Part shown: in pieces, positions 16,256-25,494 of the stretch | How the letters are laid out: every line of letters begins with the position of its first letter | Position numbering within the stretch: position 1 is the stretch's first letter | Translations under genes and position numbers: made by a program | From: an uncultured Bacteroidales bacterium | GTDB lineage: Bacteria > Bacteroidota > Bacteroidia > Bacteroidales > F082 | Direction: 5' to 3' | Assembly: GCA_946184615.1 (NCBI GenBank) | Contig: CAMHFN010000018.1 | Span: 1 to 44,650 of the forward strand | DNA length: 44,650 nt | Notes under the pieces: generated by a model | Database searches by the model: none | What the model was told of the DNA's origin: nothing | The model's input: the letters and a program-made list of their open reading frames with translations, nothing else

Positions 16256-17848
16256 TTAAATCAAATGCGTCACCTTGATTTTCTTCCAACTCTTACCCAT
16301 ACCCATAGCAGCCATGACAGAGTCTTTGATAATCAATTCGCCCTTTTGTAGGTTGGTGATTTCGGTCTTTAACTCTTGGAACTCACCACCTGAAACACCG
16401 AACAAGCTCTTGATGGTCTTATCATCTTGGGTTTGCTGTTTCATCAACAGAGGATATTGGGCGTTGGCATAGTAATCAAAGAACTTGCTGTTATAGCTGG
16501 CCATGTTTTGGGTTGCAAGAATGATGCTCAAACCCTTATTGCGACCAACGGCAATAAGGTTGCGTAAAGGTCGATTATCAAAGTCGAGCATGTAATGCGC
16601 CTCGTCGATGATGGTAAAGTGCCTTAATTGAACCCTTTCGCCATCGTTGTCTTGAGGAGGCAGCTGTTCGTAGATGTTATTCAACTTTGAAACCACGAAA
16701 TAGACAATCGCTTTGGCGATGGGGCCATCTTTAGGAAAGTCACTCATCTTAATGATATAACACTCATTAATCAGATTAACTCTATCCTGGTTCTCAAACA
16801 AGTTGCTTCGAATAAGTTGTTTCAAGACAGAAGTGACACTATCGTCTTTGTCGGAATTCGGCATTTTCTTTTGATACTCCTGTAGCATCAAATCAAAGTT
16901 GATGGGAGCCATCTTGGTCTTTTTATATGCCTCGACAATAGCTTCACTTAAACGGTTGCTCATGTTGGCACTCATGGAAGCTCTATCGAGAGCACACAAG
17001 GCACTTGCCATCTCTGTAGAATAGAGGTTTATTTCGCCCAAAGTCTTGCCTGTGAAATCTTTGAATGGAGTGAACGGCAAAGGCCGTTCGACAGGGTTTA
17101 AGATGCAGCTGCGGTCAACCTCAAATTTGGCAAGCCAGCTATTATTAGCGATGTCGGAAAACTCACCTTTGTAGTCGAACAAAAGGAAGTTGACCGGATA
17201 AGGGCTTTCGATGGATAATGTTCTCATCTGATTGATAAGAACGGCAAGAAGGTTGGTCTTACCTGAACCCGTTGAACCTGCTATCAGTATTTGTGTGTTG
17301 GTGACACGGGTGCTATTCATTTCAAGTAGAGCGGGAATCTCACCATCATATTCGCCAATTAGCAAATCAAGCTCTGGTATGCCAGACCTTGACTTTCCAC
17401 CAGTAACTCTGACCGCGTGAAGGAAGCTGTCCAAATTGCTTTCTTTCAGCAAAAAATCTCGACCTCGGTACATTTCTTTGGCCATTATACGGGAGACCAG
17501 CGGATTGTCATTCCAATCCACATTGCAGTTTCTATAGCGCAACTTGAACAAGGCTGAAAACAAGTATTTCAAGTCATAGTATGTGAAGAAGCTGGAAGGA
17601 ACACGGATGCTCGACTTGGAAAGTTGAATTGCATCCAAGCCTTCCAAAGTGCGTTCATCGGTCTGGTACAACCCAGCCAACAAACAAATACGCATAACCT
17701 TATTGCCATTAAGCGTATTCCGCTTCAAGCCTTCGGGGATGGTCTCCAGATTGACTTTCTTTTCGAGGATTTCCTTGATTTTAGCAAGGTCTTCCTGAAT
17801 GTTTTCTGCTTGACGCAGATTATCTAATGCTACTTCCATGACAATCAA
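16256..17848 (-). CDS. HerA-like (DUF87) ATPase of the defence operon
   Basis: A 530-residue hexameric-type ATPase. Walker A GSTGSGKT is at 191-198, Walker B is in FTIIDEAHYMLD, and a sensor-like strand SIILATQNMASY follows; this is the HerA/FtsK order. HerA proteins pump DNA, often with a nuclease. The N-terminal 130 residues (NTLNGNKVMRICLLAGLYQ, later SFFTYYDLKYLFSALFKLR) faintly recall DndE, the small Dnd protein that binds nicked DNA; this is a tentative reading. It overlaps the SMC-like gene by four bases (ATGA), and starts at 17839 or 17848 are both possible. It may translocate DNA to the Res nuclease. Confidence 0.82.
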   Translation of the reverse strand: MIVMEVALDNLRQAENIQEDLAKIKEILEKKVNLETIPEGLKRNTLNGNKVMRICLLAGLYQTDERTLEGLDAIQLSKSSIRVPSSFFTYYDLKYLFSALFKLRYRNCNVDWNDNPLVSRIMAKEMYRGRDFLLKESNLDSFLHAVRVTGGKSRSGIPELDLLIGEYDGEIPALLEMNSTRVTNTQILIAGSTGSGKTNLLAVLINQMRTLSIESPYPVNFLLFDYKGEFSDIANNSWLAKFEVDRSCILNPVERPLPFTPFKDFTGKTLGEINLYSTEMASALCALDRASMSANMSNRLSEAIVEAYKKTKMAPINFDLMLQEYQKKMPNSDKDDSVTSVLKQLIRSNLFENQDRVNLINECYIIKMSDFPKDGPIAKAIVYFVVSKLNNIYEQLPPQDNDGERVQLRHFTIIDEAHYMLDFDNRPLRNLIAVGRNKGLSIILATQNMASYNSKFFDYYANAQYPLLMKQQTQDDKTIKSLFGVSGGEFQELKTEITNLQKGELIIKDSVMAAMGMGKSWKKIKVTHLI

Positions 17849-19842
17849 TTTAATTCAATACCAAAATAACCGTTTTCAACAGTCGACTTCTGTTCAGCGA
17901 CATTACGAATCAGTGTGTAGGACTTGGAAACGAATGGTTCCAGACGTTTATAGTCGCTGTCTTTCCTAATTTCTGATGTCGTACACAAAAGAATGGTTTG
18001 CTCTGACAATGTGGGGAAGTATTCTTCCATCAATTTGTCGCGGCTTTCCTCACTTAGGACACCCATTACCGTGTCAATCATCACTGGCGGATTGTAGTCG
18101 CCAAGATTGCGAAGAACCCGGAGGAGTACCTGGATAAAGATTTGTTTTGATGCAGCGTTCAGATGGTTCAACGAAATCTCATTGCCTGCTTTGTGGAACA
18201 TACGAATGGTGAAGTTGTCGAGAGAATCCGACAATTCCACACGGCCAATGTAGTTTTGATACGATAACAAATATTTGTTCAGTTGCTCGCACATTTCAGT
18301 TTCAATGTGAGTCTTTTTCTGTTGTAACAGGGCATTGGCAACTGATTCGAAGAACTCTGGAAGTTTGGCCAAAGTATCATATTTAGGGTCTGGCTCTTGT
18401 TGTACTTGAATGTCAAATCCGTGAATCTTTACACCCAGTTTTTCTATCTCACCTTTCAGTTTCTCTTCTTCTGCCTTTAGTCGTTTGATTTCTGCTTCGT
18501 TCTCCTCATATTGTTTGATAATCATTTCATTGCCCTGTGTCAGTGCAGCTTCAAGGGTGTTCCTTTGGATTTTCAGACTGCTCAGGTTGGCTATATCGTT
18601 GTCGAGTTGTGTGCGCTCCGATTCAATTTGAGGGAAGCGGTTGACCGACTTAGTGGCCATAAAGGTTTTCAACGCCTCTATCTCTTTGGGATCGAGGAAA
18701 TCAAACTCATCAGATACTTTTTCATCGCTTTGGCTTTGGATTACATGCTCTATTACTTTTTTGCTCTCGACTGTGGGGGAGCATAACGAAAAGGCTTTCA
18801 AATAGTCCAAAACACTGTTGACCACCTCTGAAACTTCCTCCAAACTCAACTGCTTTTCTGTGGCCTTCAAGAACTCTTCTTTGGCTCTTAAAATACCCTC
18901 AACTTCTGTAGCCATACTGTCCGACATCTTGGAAACGAACACATCATATTCAAAACTTTCCAAGAACTGGCGGACTTTCTCAGTGTAAAACTCAGCATTT
19001 TTGCTAATGCTCTTGATTTGGTCGTCCAGTTGTTTGATTTGGGTCTTTGTGTGTTCTTGGTCTTCGGCACCTGCTTTGGCTTTGGTATAGGCATCTTTCA
19101 GGGTAGCCTCCAATTTGAATAATGAATCGATAGTCGTACCGATTCCTTCAAGTTCTTTTTCTTTGTTGGCTTTGTCTTCGCAAAGCTTCTTATATTCCTC
19201 GATTTCTTGCTGCACTTGCATCCGCTCCATGGTCTTGTCTTGCAGCAATTCCTCAGAAGCCTTCTTCAACTGAAGGTATTTCTTAAAGCCAAGCACATTC
19301 TCAAAGTTGTCCTTAATGATTTGGGCAAACACACCATCTTCAAGCAACTTGCTTGACTGCATGGCATCAAACAGAAAATAGCTGCTCAATTCTTCAGGCA
19401 GGTTGGCTTTGATAATCTTACTGACCTGCTGCTCATCCCTGATTCGCTTCTGGGCAGGGGTCTCGGTACCATAGACAAAGATGTTCCCATTCATGTTGAG
19501 ATAAACGCTTTCCTTGGGCTTGTTGTCAGAACCTAGCCGATAAGTGCGTTTGAGAATGTAGGTCTGCTTTTGATTAAGCATTTGGCCTTCAAACACGATT
19601 TCCAACTCAATGACAGGCTCCACTTTGCCTAATGCACCATCATTAAGCAAATCCTCAAATTGCTTTTTGGTTTTTAATTTCAAGCCATACAATGCTCCAC
19701 ATATAGTTTCAAACAATGTGGTCTTACCACCGCCATTGTCGCCACCGATGAGAATGATAGGCTTTTCTTCCTCAACATTTAGGTCAAGGTCTAATTCAAG
19801 ATAAGTCTTGAAATTCTTCGCTTTAATCTTCTTTATCAGCAT
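17845..19842 (-). CDS. DndD/SMC-like ATPase of the defence operon
   Basis: A 665-residue ABC-class ATPase. Walker A GDNGGGKTT is at 34-42, two long coiled-coil arms fill the middle, and the C-terminal part has a degenerate signature (SLNHLNAASKQIFIQVLLRV) and Walker B PPVMIDTVMGVLSEESRD. The Asp-Thr after the hydrophobic strand matches DndD rather than the Asp-Glu of typical ABC proteins. Length equals DndD, the phosphorothioation ATPase. No cysteine desulfurase or DndC-like sulfurtransferase is nearby, so it is more likely a DNA-sensing or clamp ATPase. It sits between a 71-aa gene and the HerA-like gene, with which it overlaps. Confidence 0.82.
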   Translation of the reverse strand: MLIKKIKAKNFKTYLELDLDLNVEEEKPIILIGGDNGGGKTTLFETICGALYGLKLKTKKQFEDLLNDGALGKVEPVIELEIVFEGQMLNQKQTYILKRTYRLGSDNKPKESVYLNMNGNIFVYGTETPAQKRIRDEQQVSKIIKANLPEELSSYFLFDAMQSSKLLEDGVFAQIIKDNFENVLGFKKYLQLKKASEELLQDKTMERMQVQQEIEEYKKLCEDKANKEKELEGIGTTIDSLFKLEATLKDAYTKAKAGAEDQEHTKTQIKQLDDQIKSISKNAEFYTEKVRQFLESFEYDVFVSKMSDSMATEVEGILRAKEEFLKATEKQLSLEEVSEVVNSVLDYLKAFSLCSPTVESKKVIEHVIQSQSDEKVSDEFDFLDPKEIEALKTFMATKSVNRFPQIESERTQLDNDIANLSSLKIQRNTLEAALTQGNEMIIKQYEENEAEIKRLKAEEEKLKGEIEKLGVKIHGFDIQVQQEPDPKYDTLAKLPEFFESVANALLQQKKTHIETEMCEQLNKYLLSYQNYIGRVELSDSLDNFTIRMFHKAGNEISLNHLNAASKQIFIQVLLRVLRNLGDYNPPVMIDTVMGVLSEESRDKLMEEYFPTLSEQTILLCTTSEIRKDSDYKRLEPFVSKSYTLIRNVAEQKSTVENGYFGIELN

Positions 19843-19854
19843 GGCTCCCTCCTA

Positions 19855-20070
19855 TTATTTGATTTCGTTCAAGGCTTTGTTGATAATCTTTTCCACATCA
19901 TCGTCCTTAAGCTCGACATTGGAGACTTTTTGTTCGTGGAAAACTTTCAGAATAAAGTCGGTGAGCCATTCAGGGTCAAGGCCTTTTTCAACACAAAGAT
20001 TGTTGATGATTTCAAGGTCTTGCGTTCGGATGCCGCAATGCATGAAAGTTCTGTCAATTCCTGTAGCCAT
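19855..20070 (-). CDS. Small protein within the defence operon
   Basis: A 71-residue helical protein (MATGIDRTFMHCGIRTQDLEI, then WLTDFILKVFHEQK). It lies four bases after Res and 12 before the SMC-like ATPase, so it belongs to the operon. I recall short proteins of about this kind annotated as DNA-modification-system-associated small proteins, but cannot confirm the family. A linker or regulator of Res or the ATPase is plausible. Confidence 0.7.
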   Translation of the reverse strand: MATGIDRTFMHCGIRTQDLEIINNLCVEKGLDPEWLTDFILKVFHEQKVSNVELKDDDVEKIINKALNEIK

Positions 20071-20074
20071 ATAT

Positions 20075-22447
20075 TTATTCGTTTGTCTGATTCAATAAAA
20101 CCAAATCCAAATTATTCCAATTTTTCAGGTTATCGGTATTGCTGATTGGCAGTATAGGGTAATACCAATTACCCGAATCAGGGTCTTCAATTACCACCCC
20201 GCCTACAAGCCTTCTTCCTTTCTGATTTTGCTCTTCGATGTATTTCAGCAAGGCATTGTGTTTGGCAGGAGCGTTTCCGTCGCTGCGGCATGACTTGGTA
20301 TCAAACAGGCAAACCAATCCGTTTTTCAGACGAATAACAAAATCTAGGTAGAAACAACGGTTTATGCCTGCATCATCAGTGTAAGGGATGGCGAAATTCT
20401 CTTTTCCAGAATCACCGTTCTTATACCACCAATCCACCACTTCGTTCTGAGAATCAACCCAACGAGCAAAACGCTGTTCCGGCTGGAACACTCTGTTTTG
20501 TTCAAAGAAAGGAATCATGGCGTGGTTGAAAAGTTCGTTCTCACAACTATGATAATGGTCTAGGTTAAACATTCTGGTTTCTGGAACCAGCCATTCATTT
20601 AACTTATACACATATTCCCTGCGTGATTCCTCCTTCAGTTGCAGAACCTTGGCATATTCTTCCAAGGCCAGCTTAATTAAGTCGATGAACTTGCCCTTAT
20701 TGTGATGCCAAAGGATGATTTTTTGTGCGTCGAACTCGTTTTTGTCGAAAAAGTGTTCCATCATGTCGAGCAAGGCATTGTAGAGAACGGGAGCACTATC
20801 ATGTTTTGCGAAGGTTCCACAGTTCTGGCTGCAGAACTTAGAGAATAGCGTGTTAATCTCGGTCATCGTTAGGGCAATTCTTGCCTTGCTGACTATTTCG
20901 GTAATACCTTCCTCACCAGTAAGCTTCACATCCTTTGGGATAGGAATCCTGATTTTCGTGACATCCATCTGTATGCCGCGGAGCCTTGCTTTTTCAAGAT
21001 TATGGCTAACCTGTGCATTGTGGTCAAGCATCACAGCATCTGGGTCAATTTCTTCCTTGTCCACATCTGAAAGGAAATCCTCAACAGAAAACAGTTCATC
21101 AGTCTTGGTGTTCCAATACTTCTCCAAAGTTTGGAACAGCACCTTCTTGAAATCGGAGCCAAGACGATTACGCGTCTTGCGGTCGTTCTGATACACAGAT
21201 GGAAGGATAATATTTGTCAGACCGTCTCGGATTTTTGCGTAAATGGTAGAAATATAGTTCATTTCGTCACCAACCACCTGTATCTTGTCGGCACTGAGGT
21301 TGGTATAGACATAGCCATAATTCAACGCGTCGTTACTATAGAAATGCTGCTCAGGCATTCGCATAATGCGGCCAACGACTTGCGTAGTAAAGGTGAAGCT
21401 TTGCATCTCTCGGAAGATAAGCAAAACACATGCCCTTGGGCAGTCCCAACCCAAGGCAATGGCTTGCTTGAAAAGCAAAGCCTCCACCATATTGTCAAAT
21501 TTCTCAATGTTATCAACGTGGTCTTTCCGATTACTCAGCCATACAGCGAGTTTCCCGTTACCGACAGAAATATTTTTGTTGACTGCCAAATACTGTTCTA
21601 CCTCCTCGGCAATGGTCTTTTCTTCGGTTGTTAGTTCGTCTTTCGTGTCGTTGGGCAGTTGGATGAGCAACAGAGGATTTATGCCATAGGGAGCCATGGC
21701 TCGTGCCAACTCATCACGTTTGCGAAGGGCTATTTCAAGGAGTTTCTGATTGGCCGTGATAGTTTGATTCTCAATAGACGAAGGAATGTTGGGATTGAGG
21801 GTGATACCCTTCTTAATCATTTCTTCTTCCACTACACGCTCACGAGGTACACTCACCATCGTTCCAACGGTGATGGGAGTGGCAGAAATCCTCAATTCCA
21901 CTTTGGGGTTGATGTTGCGCAATACCAATTCACTTTTCTTGGCATTCTTGCCGCCAAACATGTGTTCCTCGTCGATAACAACAATGATAGGGATGTTCTT
22001 TTCGATTTGGGTTACCCCAGTCAAGCGATAGAGGGTACGGTTTTGCTCGTTGTCGCGAATCATCACGGCATTGTCCTTGTTGATACTTTCCCAATTGACA
22101 AAAAGAACCTCGCCTGGCTGAAGACCTTCGGAAGGGTTGACCTCATCAAACATGACGGGACGCAAGCGGCGTGTCTCGCTAAAGAAGCTCCGCATCTTGA
22201 AATAGCTTTGCTGATGCAATTTATTGGGCGCAATCCAGATGAAAGCGACATCAGTATATTTGCATTTTCCGTCCCTAACCTCAACGGTCAATTCATCAAG
22301 CAAAGCAGATGCCATAACCGTCTTGCCCGAGCCTGTGGGAGCCTTGAAAACAAGTTTTTGGCGGCCGTCGCTCAAATTCAGAAGATCGATGACTTCGACC
22401 TTCAGTTTGTTGATGGCTTCTCTTTGATAATCTTTCAGTTCAATCAT
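20075..22447 (-). CDS. Type III-like restriction subunit Res (helicase-nuclease)
   Basis: A 790-residue superfamily 2 helicase with a C-terminal nuclease. Walker A APTGSGKT is at 36-43, DEEH at 159-162, SAT at 188-190, and motif VI is seen in QVVGRIMRMPE. Near the C-terminus Asp702, Asp716 and Lys718 (FYLDF...LFDTKS) match the PD-(D/E)xK core used to cut DNA. It lies five bases after Mod and four before the small gene. It is shorter than EcoP-type Res subunits as I recall, and its nuclease appears intact. In the operon it can cut invading DNA, either with Mod as a type III enzyme or as effector of the Zorya-type motor. Confidence 0.87.
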   Translation of the reverse strand: MIELKDYQREAINKLKVEVIDLLNLSDGRQKLVFKAPTGSGKTVMASALLDELTVEVRDGKCKYTDVAFIWIAPNKLHQQSYFKMRSFFSETRRLRPVMFDEVNPSEGLQPGEVLFVNWESINKDNAVMIRDNEQNRTLYRLTGVTQIEKNIPIIVVIDEEHMFGGKNAKKSELVLRNINPKVELRISATPITVGTMVSVPRERVVEEEMIKKGITLNPNIPSSIENQTITANQKLLEIALRKRDELARAMAPYGINPLLLIQLPNDTKDELTTEEKTIAEEVEQYLAVNKNISVGNGKLAVWLSNRKDHVDNIEKFDNMVEALLFKQAIALGWDCPRACVLLIFREMQSFTFTTQVVGRIMRMPEQHFYSNDALNYGYVYTNLSADKIQVVGDEMNYISTIYAKIRDGLTNIILPSVYQNDRKTRNRLGSDFKKVLFQTLEKYWNTKTDELFSVEDFLSDVDKEEIDPDAVMLDHNAQVSHNLEKARLRGIQMDVTKIRIPIPKDVKLTGEEGITEIVSKARIALTMTEINTLFSKFCSQNCGTFAKHDSAPVLYNALLDMMEHFFDKNEFDAQKIILWHHNKGKFIDLIKLALEEYAKVLQLKEESRREYVYKLNEWLVPETRMFNLDHYHSCENELFNHAMIPFFEQNRVFQPEQRFARWVDSQNEVVDWWYKNGDSGKENFAIPYTDDAGINRCFYLDFVIRLKNGLVCLFDTKSCRSDGNAPAKHNALLKYIEEQNQKGRRLVGGVVIEDPDSGNWYYPILPISNTDNLKNWNNLDLVLLNQTNE

Positions 22448-22452
22448 GGCAG

Positions 22453-24264
22453 TCAGTCTTGGTAATCATTTTTGTTGGCTTCATTAAGCAGTTCTGCATC
22501 TCCATCGTTTGGCGTGTCGTCGGGAACAGGCTCGCCTGACGCTTCGGGAAGAACATGCTTCAGAGCATGGTAATAAACGGAAGGGATAGCCACCACATCA
22601 ACCTTGGAGGCCACGGGCGCAAACTCATCGGCAAAAGGATAGTTGCCATCAATGGCGACATAAACTTGAAGCTTGCTGTTGAACGACATCGCCTTGATTT
22701 CGTTCACAAGATGGGGGATGATTTCGGGAAAATACACAATGAGCACATCATTGTCGCCACGGAAATAACGCATATAACGAGGTTTCACCTTCAAACCACC
22801 AAAACAGGGAGGGGCTTCGTAGGCTCCATTTTTGATTTGTAGTAACTCGACCATTGCTTCGGCCAATGCCTTGCGATTTTCATGGGTATGGGCGCGTTGA
22901 GTGTGGTCGATTTGGTAATAACGCAAATTGTTGTTATGCAGCCCTTCTACCTCTTGACCCTTTGGAGTGGTGTAACCTTGGATAACGCGCTTATTACGCT
23001 GATAAGTGACCTGCTCACAAATCTGGTTTTCGTTGTTGGTAACGAGGATACATTGGCGGTGTCTTCCGTCCTCAGCATTGAGTTGCATGGTGGCGTGGAG
23101 GGTGGTGCCACTGCCGGCGAAGAAGTCGAGAATGGTAATACTATTGGCTCTTGGAGTGGCTATTCGTAAGATATGCTTTATAAGAGACAGTGGTTTGGGG
23201 AAGCCGAAAGCCTTTTCTCCAAAAACTTCAGTAATATCTTTTGTTCCATCTTGAGTCATACCAACCTCTTTTGGCAAATCTGTACTCGCTGTTACTGTCC
23301 CAAACATATCGCCAGCCTTTTTTTCATCGTCTTCTTTCCAATACCTCAATGCTGGTTTAGTAATTCTCAAAAAATCATAATCACCAGGAAATACTATTCT
23401 ATTCTGTTCTAAATAGTATGAAAGTGTATCGGAAGTAATCGCCCATGTTCTTAATTTCGAAGCTGGATAACGTTCGCCATTTTTTGGATTAACAATAGTG
23501 AAAAAACTCATAGGTCTTTCTTCTGCCGTAGTTTGTTTTGTCATATCATGAACTCTCCATGGGCGGTTTGGGAAATCAGGAGTCTCATAATATTTGCGGG
23601 TTTCTTTCTCAATTCCTGCCTGAAAATCATTTTTCGAATAACATACAATCCATTCGTAATCTTGTGATAATCCATGAGGAACATCTGATTTAGCAGTACG
23701 CTTTCTCCAAGGAATAGTCGCCACAAAACCTTTGCTTCCGAACACCTCATCGCAAAGCAGTTTCAAATTAGCCTGTTCATTATCATCGATGGAAATAAAA
23801 ATCACTCCTTTATCGGAAAGCAAACGCTTGGCTATTTTTAGTCGGCGGCTCATGAACGAGAGCCATTTACTGTGGCGATAACTATCCTCAGAATCCACAT
23901 AGTTGTCGTTATAGACAAAATCCTTATTGCCTGTGTTGTAAGGCGGATCGATGTAGATGACATCAATCTTGCCTTCGTGGGTGAAACAAAGAGTGGTAAG
24001 GGCATCGAGGTTGTCGCCCTCTATGAGGATATGATTGGGCGCATCGGAGCCACCGTCGGTCAAGGCTCGTTCCTTCACCTCACGAAGCACAGGAATATGC
24101 GAACGAAGGTTTTCCTCAACCTCCTCGGGGCTTTCTTCCCATACTATGCCATATTTCTTCTGCTCGTTGAGCAAGCCCATAAGGGCGGATTTCTCCTCAT
24201 TGGAGAGACTGTCATCCTGCTGAATCTTGCTAATGAGAGCAGCTTTGTTAATCCTATGGTTCAT
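22453..24264 (-). CDS. Type III-like DNA methyltransferase Mod
   Basis: A 603-residue SAM-dependent N6-adenine methyltransferase of beta order: DPPYNTG (motif IV) at 106-112 comes before the target-recognition part, and FFAGSGT (motif I) at 381-387. Type III Mod subunits have this order. The C-terminal 150 residues look like a subunit-contact part. It would protect the host site and give specificity to Res. First gene of the operon, preceded by a roughly 270-base leader with strong repeats. The recognition sequence cannot be read off. Confidence 0.88.
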   Translation of the reverse strand: MNHRINKAALISKIQQDDSLSNEEKSALMGLLNEQKKYGIVWEESPEEVEENLRSHIPVLREVKERALTDGGSDAPNHILIEGDNLDALTTLCFTHEGKIDVIYIDPPYNTGNKDFVYNDNYVDSEDSYRHSKWLSFMSRRLKIAKRLLSDKGVIFISIDDNEQANLKLLCDEVFGSKGFVATIPWRKRTAKSDVPHGLSQDYEWIVCYSKNDFQAGIEKETRKYYETPDFPNRPWRVHDMTKQTTAEERPMSFFTIVNPKNGERYPASKLRTWAITSDTLSYYLEQNRIVFPGDYDFLRITKPALRYWKEDDEKKAGDMFGTVTASTDLPKEVGMTQDGTKDITEVFGEKAFGFPKPLSLIKHILRIATPRANSITILDFFAGSGTTLHATMQLNAEDGRHRQCILVTNNENQICEQVTYQRNKRVIQGYTTPKGQEVEGLHNNNLRYYQIDHTQRAHTHENRKALAEAMVELLQIKNGAYEAPPCFGGLKVKPRYMRYFRGDNDVLIVYFPEIIPHLVNEIKAMSFNSKLQVYVAIDGNYPFADEFAPVASKVDVVAIPSVYYHALKHVLPEASGEPVPDDTPNDGDAELLNEANKNDYQD

Positions 24265-24535
24265 TGTTTGTCAGACTTTAAACTCTGTATCTCGATTTAT
24301 TTGAATGAAAAGAGGCGTATCCCTTTCCTTGAATCTTGTACCGAGTTTAGGCGTCTGACATAGCCCCGAGAATGATACAAGAGGAAAGGGTACGCCTATA
24401 ACAGACGTATCCCAATCCCAAGGTCCATTCTCGTTTTTTAGCTGTCAGACTTTAAACTTGAACCTTTTAGAATTAGATACTGCTATCTATTTCATTCAAT
24501 ATGTCCGCCTTAGGCTTTTTTAGGGCGAAAGGCAG
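24265..24535 (-). promoter_or_regulatory. Repeat-rich leader of the defence operon
   Basis: Contains no gene. TGTCAGAC occurs at 24269-24276 and 24443-24450 and in reverse at 24353-24360. An inverted repeat joins 24313-24340 and 24376-24397 (AGGCGTATCCCTTTCC versus GGAAAGGGTACGCCT). CGAGAATG (24367-24374) mirrors CATTCTCG (24426-24433). TGTCAGACTTTAAACT is a direct repeat at 24269-24284 and 24443-24458. The arrangement fits an operator array or a folding leader RNA. Confidence 0.6.
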
Positions 24536-24538
24536 TGG

Positions 24539-24546
24539 CAAAGATA
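24539..24546 (-). promoter_or_regulatory. Candidate -7 box of the defence operon
   Basis: On the minus strand TATCTTTG fits TAnnTTTG. It lies about 275 bases upstream of Mod, so the transcript would include the whole repeat-rich leader. No clear -33 box is seen. Confidence 0.45.
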
Positions 24547-24581
24547 GGGAAAATATCAATTAGAAAATAAAGATTATAAAA

Positions 24582-24610
24582 ATCCCATACGCTGGGAGAG
24601 CGTATGGGAT
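24582..24610 (-). terminator. Strong hairpin between the mobility module and the defence operon
   Basis: ATCCCATACGCT (24582-24593) pairs with AGCGTATGGGAT (24599-24610) over a five-base loop. With the next hairpin at 24627-24660 it isolates the two transcription units. Confidence 0.65.
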
Positions 24611-24626
24611 GAGGAAGGAATGATTG

Positions 24627-24660
24627 AAATAGGCGACTAAAAGGAAAAAGTCGCCTATTT
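24627..24660 (-). terminator. Second hairpin, terminator of the VirE-N-like gene
   Basis: AAATAGGCGACT pairs with AGTCGCCTATTT in a perfect 12-bp stem with a ten-base loop, just after the stop of the gene at 24669. Confidence 0.7.
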
Positions 24661-24668
24661 AGATGGTA

Positions 24669-25367
24669 TTACAGATGGGTAAACTCCACGGCGTTTTCGT
24701 TGAAATATCCGTTGGGGTCTGTGCTGATAGTGCGTGTGTGCGCTATGTTGACATCTGTACTGATAGTGATTCCTTGCTGCTGGAATAGCATTCGTAAGGC
24801 CAAGGCGTGTTCCTCATACCTTTGAGGGGCAAGGATAGGCACAAGGCAAAACAAGTCCGTTCCATTGGCGGCAAGCCCGCAATAATAAACCTGCGGCAGC
24901 TCGGACAGCTCTTGCTTCAACAATCCAAAATCGACACTTGGATTGTCAGTTTTGAGTATATCAAAATCGCAAAGGCATGTATAGCAGACTGGATAATACA
25001 AGTGCCTTCCCCAATCGTAACGAAGCACACAACAAGGCGTGTAAATGGGTAGTTTTTGTTCTATCTCCATTTTAAGTATGAAACTCGGTTCGTTCCTTAA
25101 CCTATGCACTTCGGGACTGTTTGCGTTGAGCAATGCGGATAACGGCAAGAGGTCGCCATCGGCATCCCAACCAAACACAGGGGTACGGACATAAGCAGAA
25201 ACCAAGCGTTTCCCTATGGGCTTTTGCTTTGCCAAATCAACAACCTCGTCACTAACCGACAACTCCAAGCCATCATCAATGACGAGTTTTGAGGCTGTGT
25301 TGTTTTCCGTCGGAAAACGCTTGCTTCTTGTTGTATGTTGTAGATGGTCTATTGTATTGATATTCAT
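24669..25367 (-). CDS. VirE-N/BT4734-like protein (replication-associated)
   Basis: A 232-residue protein like the N-terminal VirE/BT4734 domain found in Bacteroides mobilizable elements, where it often precedes or is fused to a DUF3987 protein. The recognisable part is GLLKQELSELPQVYYCGLAANGTDLFCLVPI followed by YEEHALALRMLFQQQGITIS, a primase-like alpha/beta fold as I recall. It is downstream of DUF3987 in the same operon, separated by about 127 bases. Likely used in replication or mobilization of the excised form. Family call from memory. Confidence 0.65.
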   Translation of the reverse strand: MNINTIDHLQHTTRSKRFPTENNTASKLVIDDGLELSVSDEVVDLAKQKPIGKRLVSAYVRTPVFGWDADGDLLPLSALLNANSPEVHRLRNEPSFILKMEIEQKLPIYTPCCVLRYDWGRHLYYPVCYTCLCDFDILKTDNPSVDFGLLKQELSELPQVYYCGLAANGTDLFCLVPILAPQRYEEHALALRMLFQQQGITISTDVNIAHTRTISTDPNGYFNENAVEFTHL

Positions 25368-25494
25368 ATCGTTTCAAGGATTTTGGCTACAACAACCGCG
25401 TTAATACTTGGAATCGTGGTGTTGTGGGCTGAATTATCGAAAATGCTTGTATTTATTAGGGTTTCCGATGGGTACAACATACAACACCACTACA

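Noticed and set aside
17845..19842. A complete Dnd phosphorothioation system
   Set aside because: Only a DndD-like ATPase is seen; no DndA/IscS, DndB or DndC gene is in the window.
21659..22465. A 268-codon plus-strand frame
   Set aside because: It lies opposite the Res helicase motifs and has no domain of its own.
24265..24660. A CRISPR array
   Set aside because: The repeats are few, in both orientations and unevenly spaced, with no cas genes.
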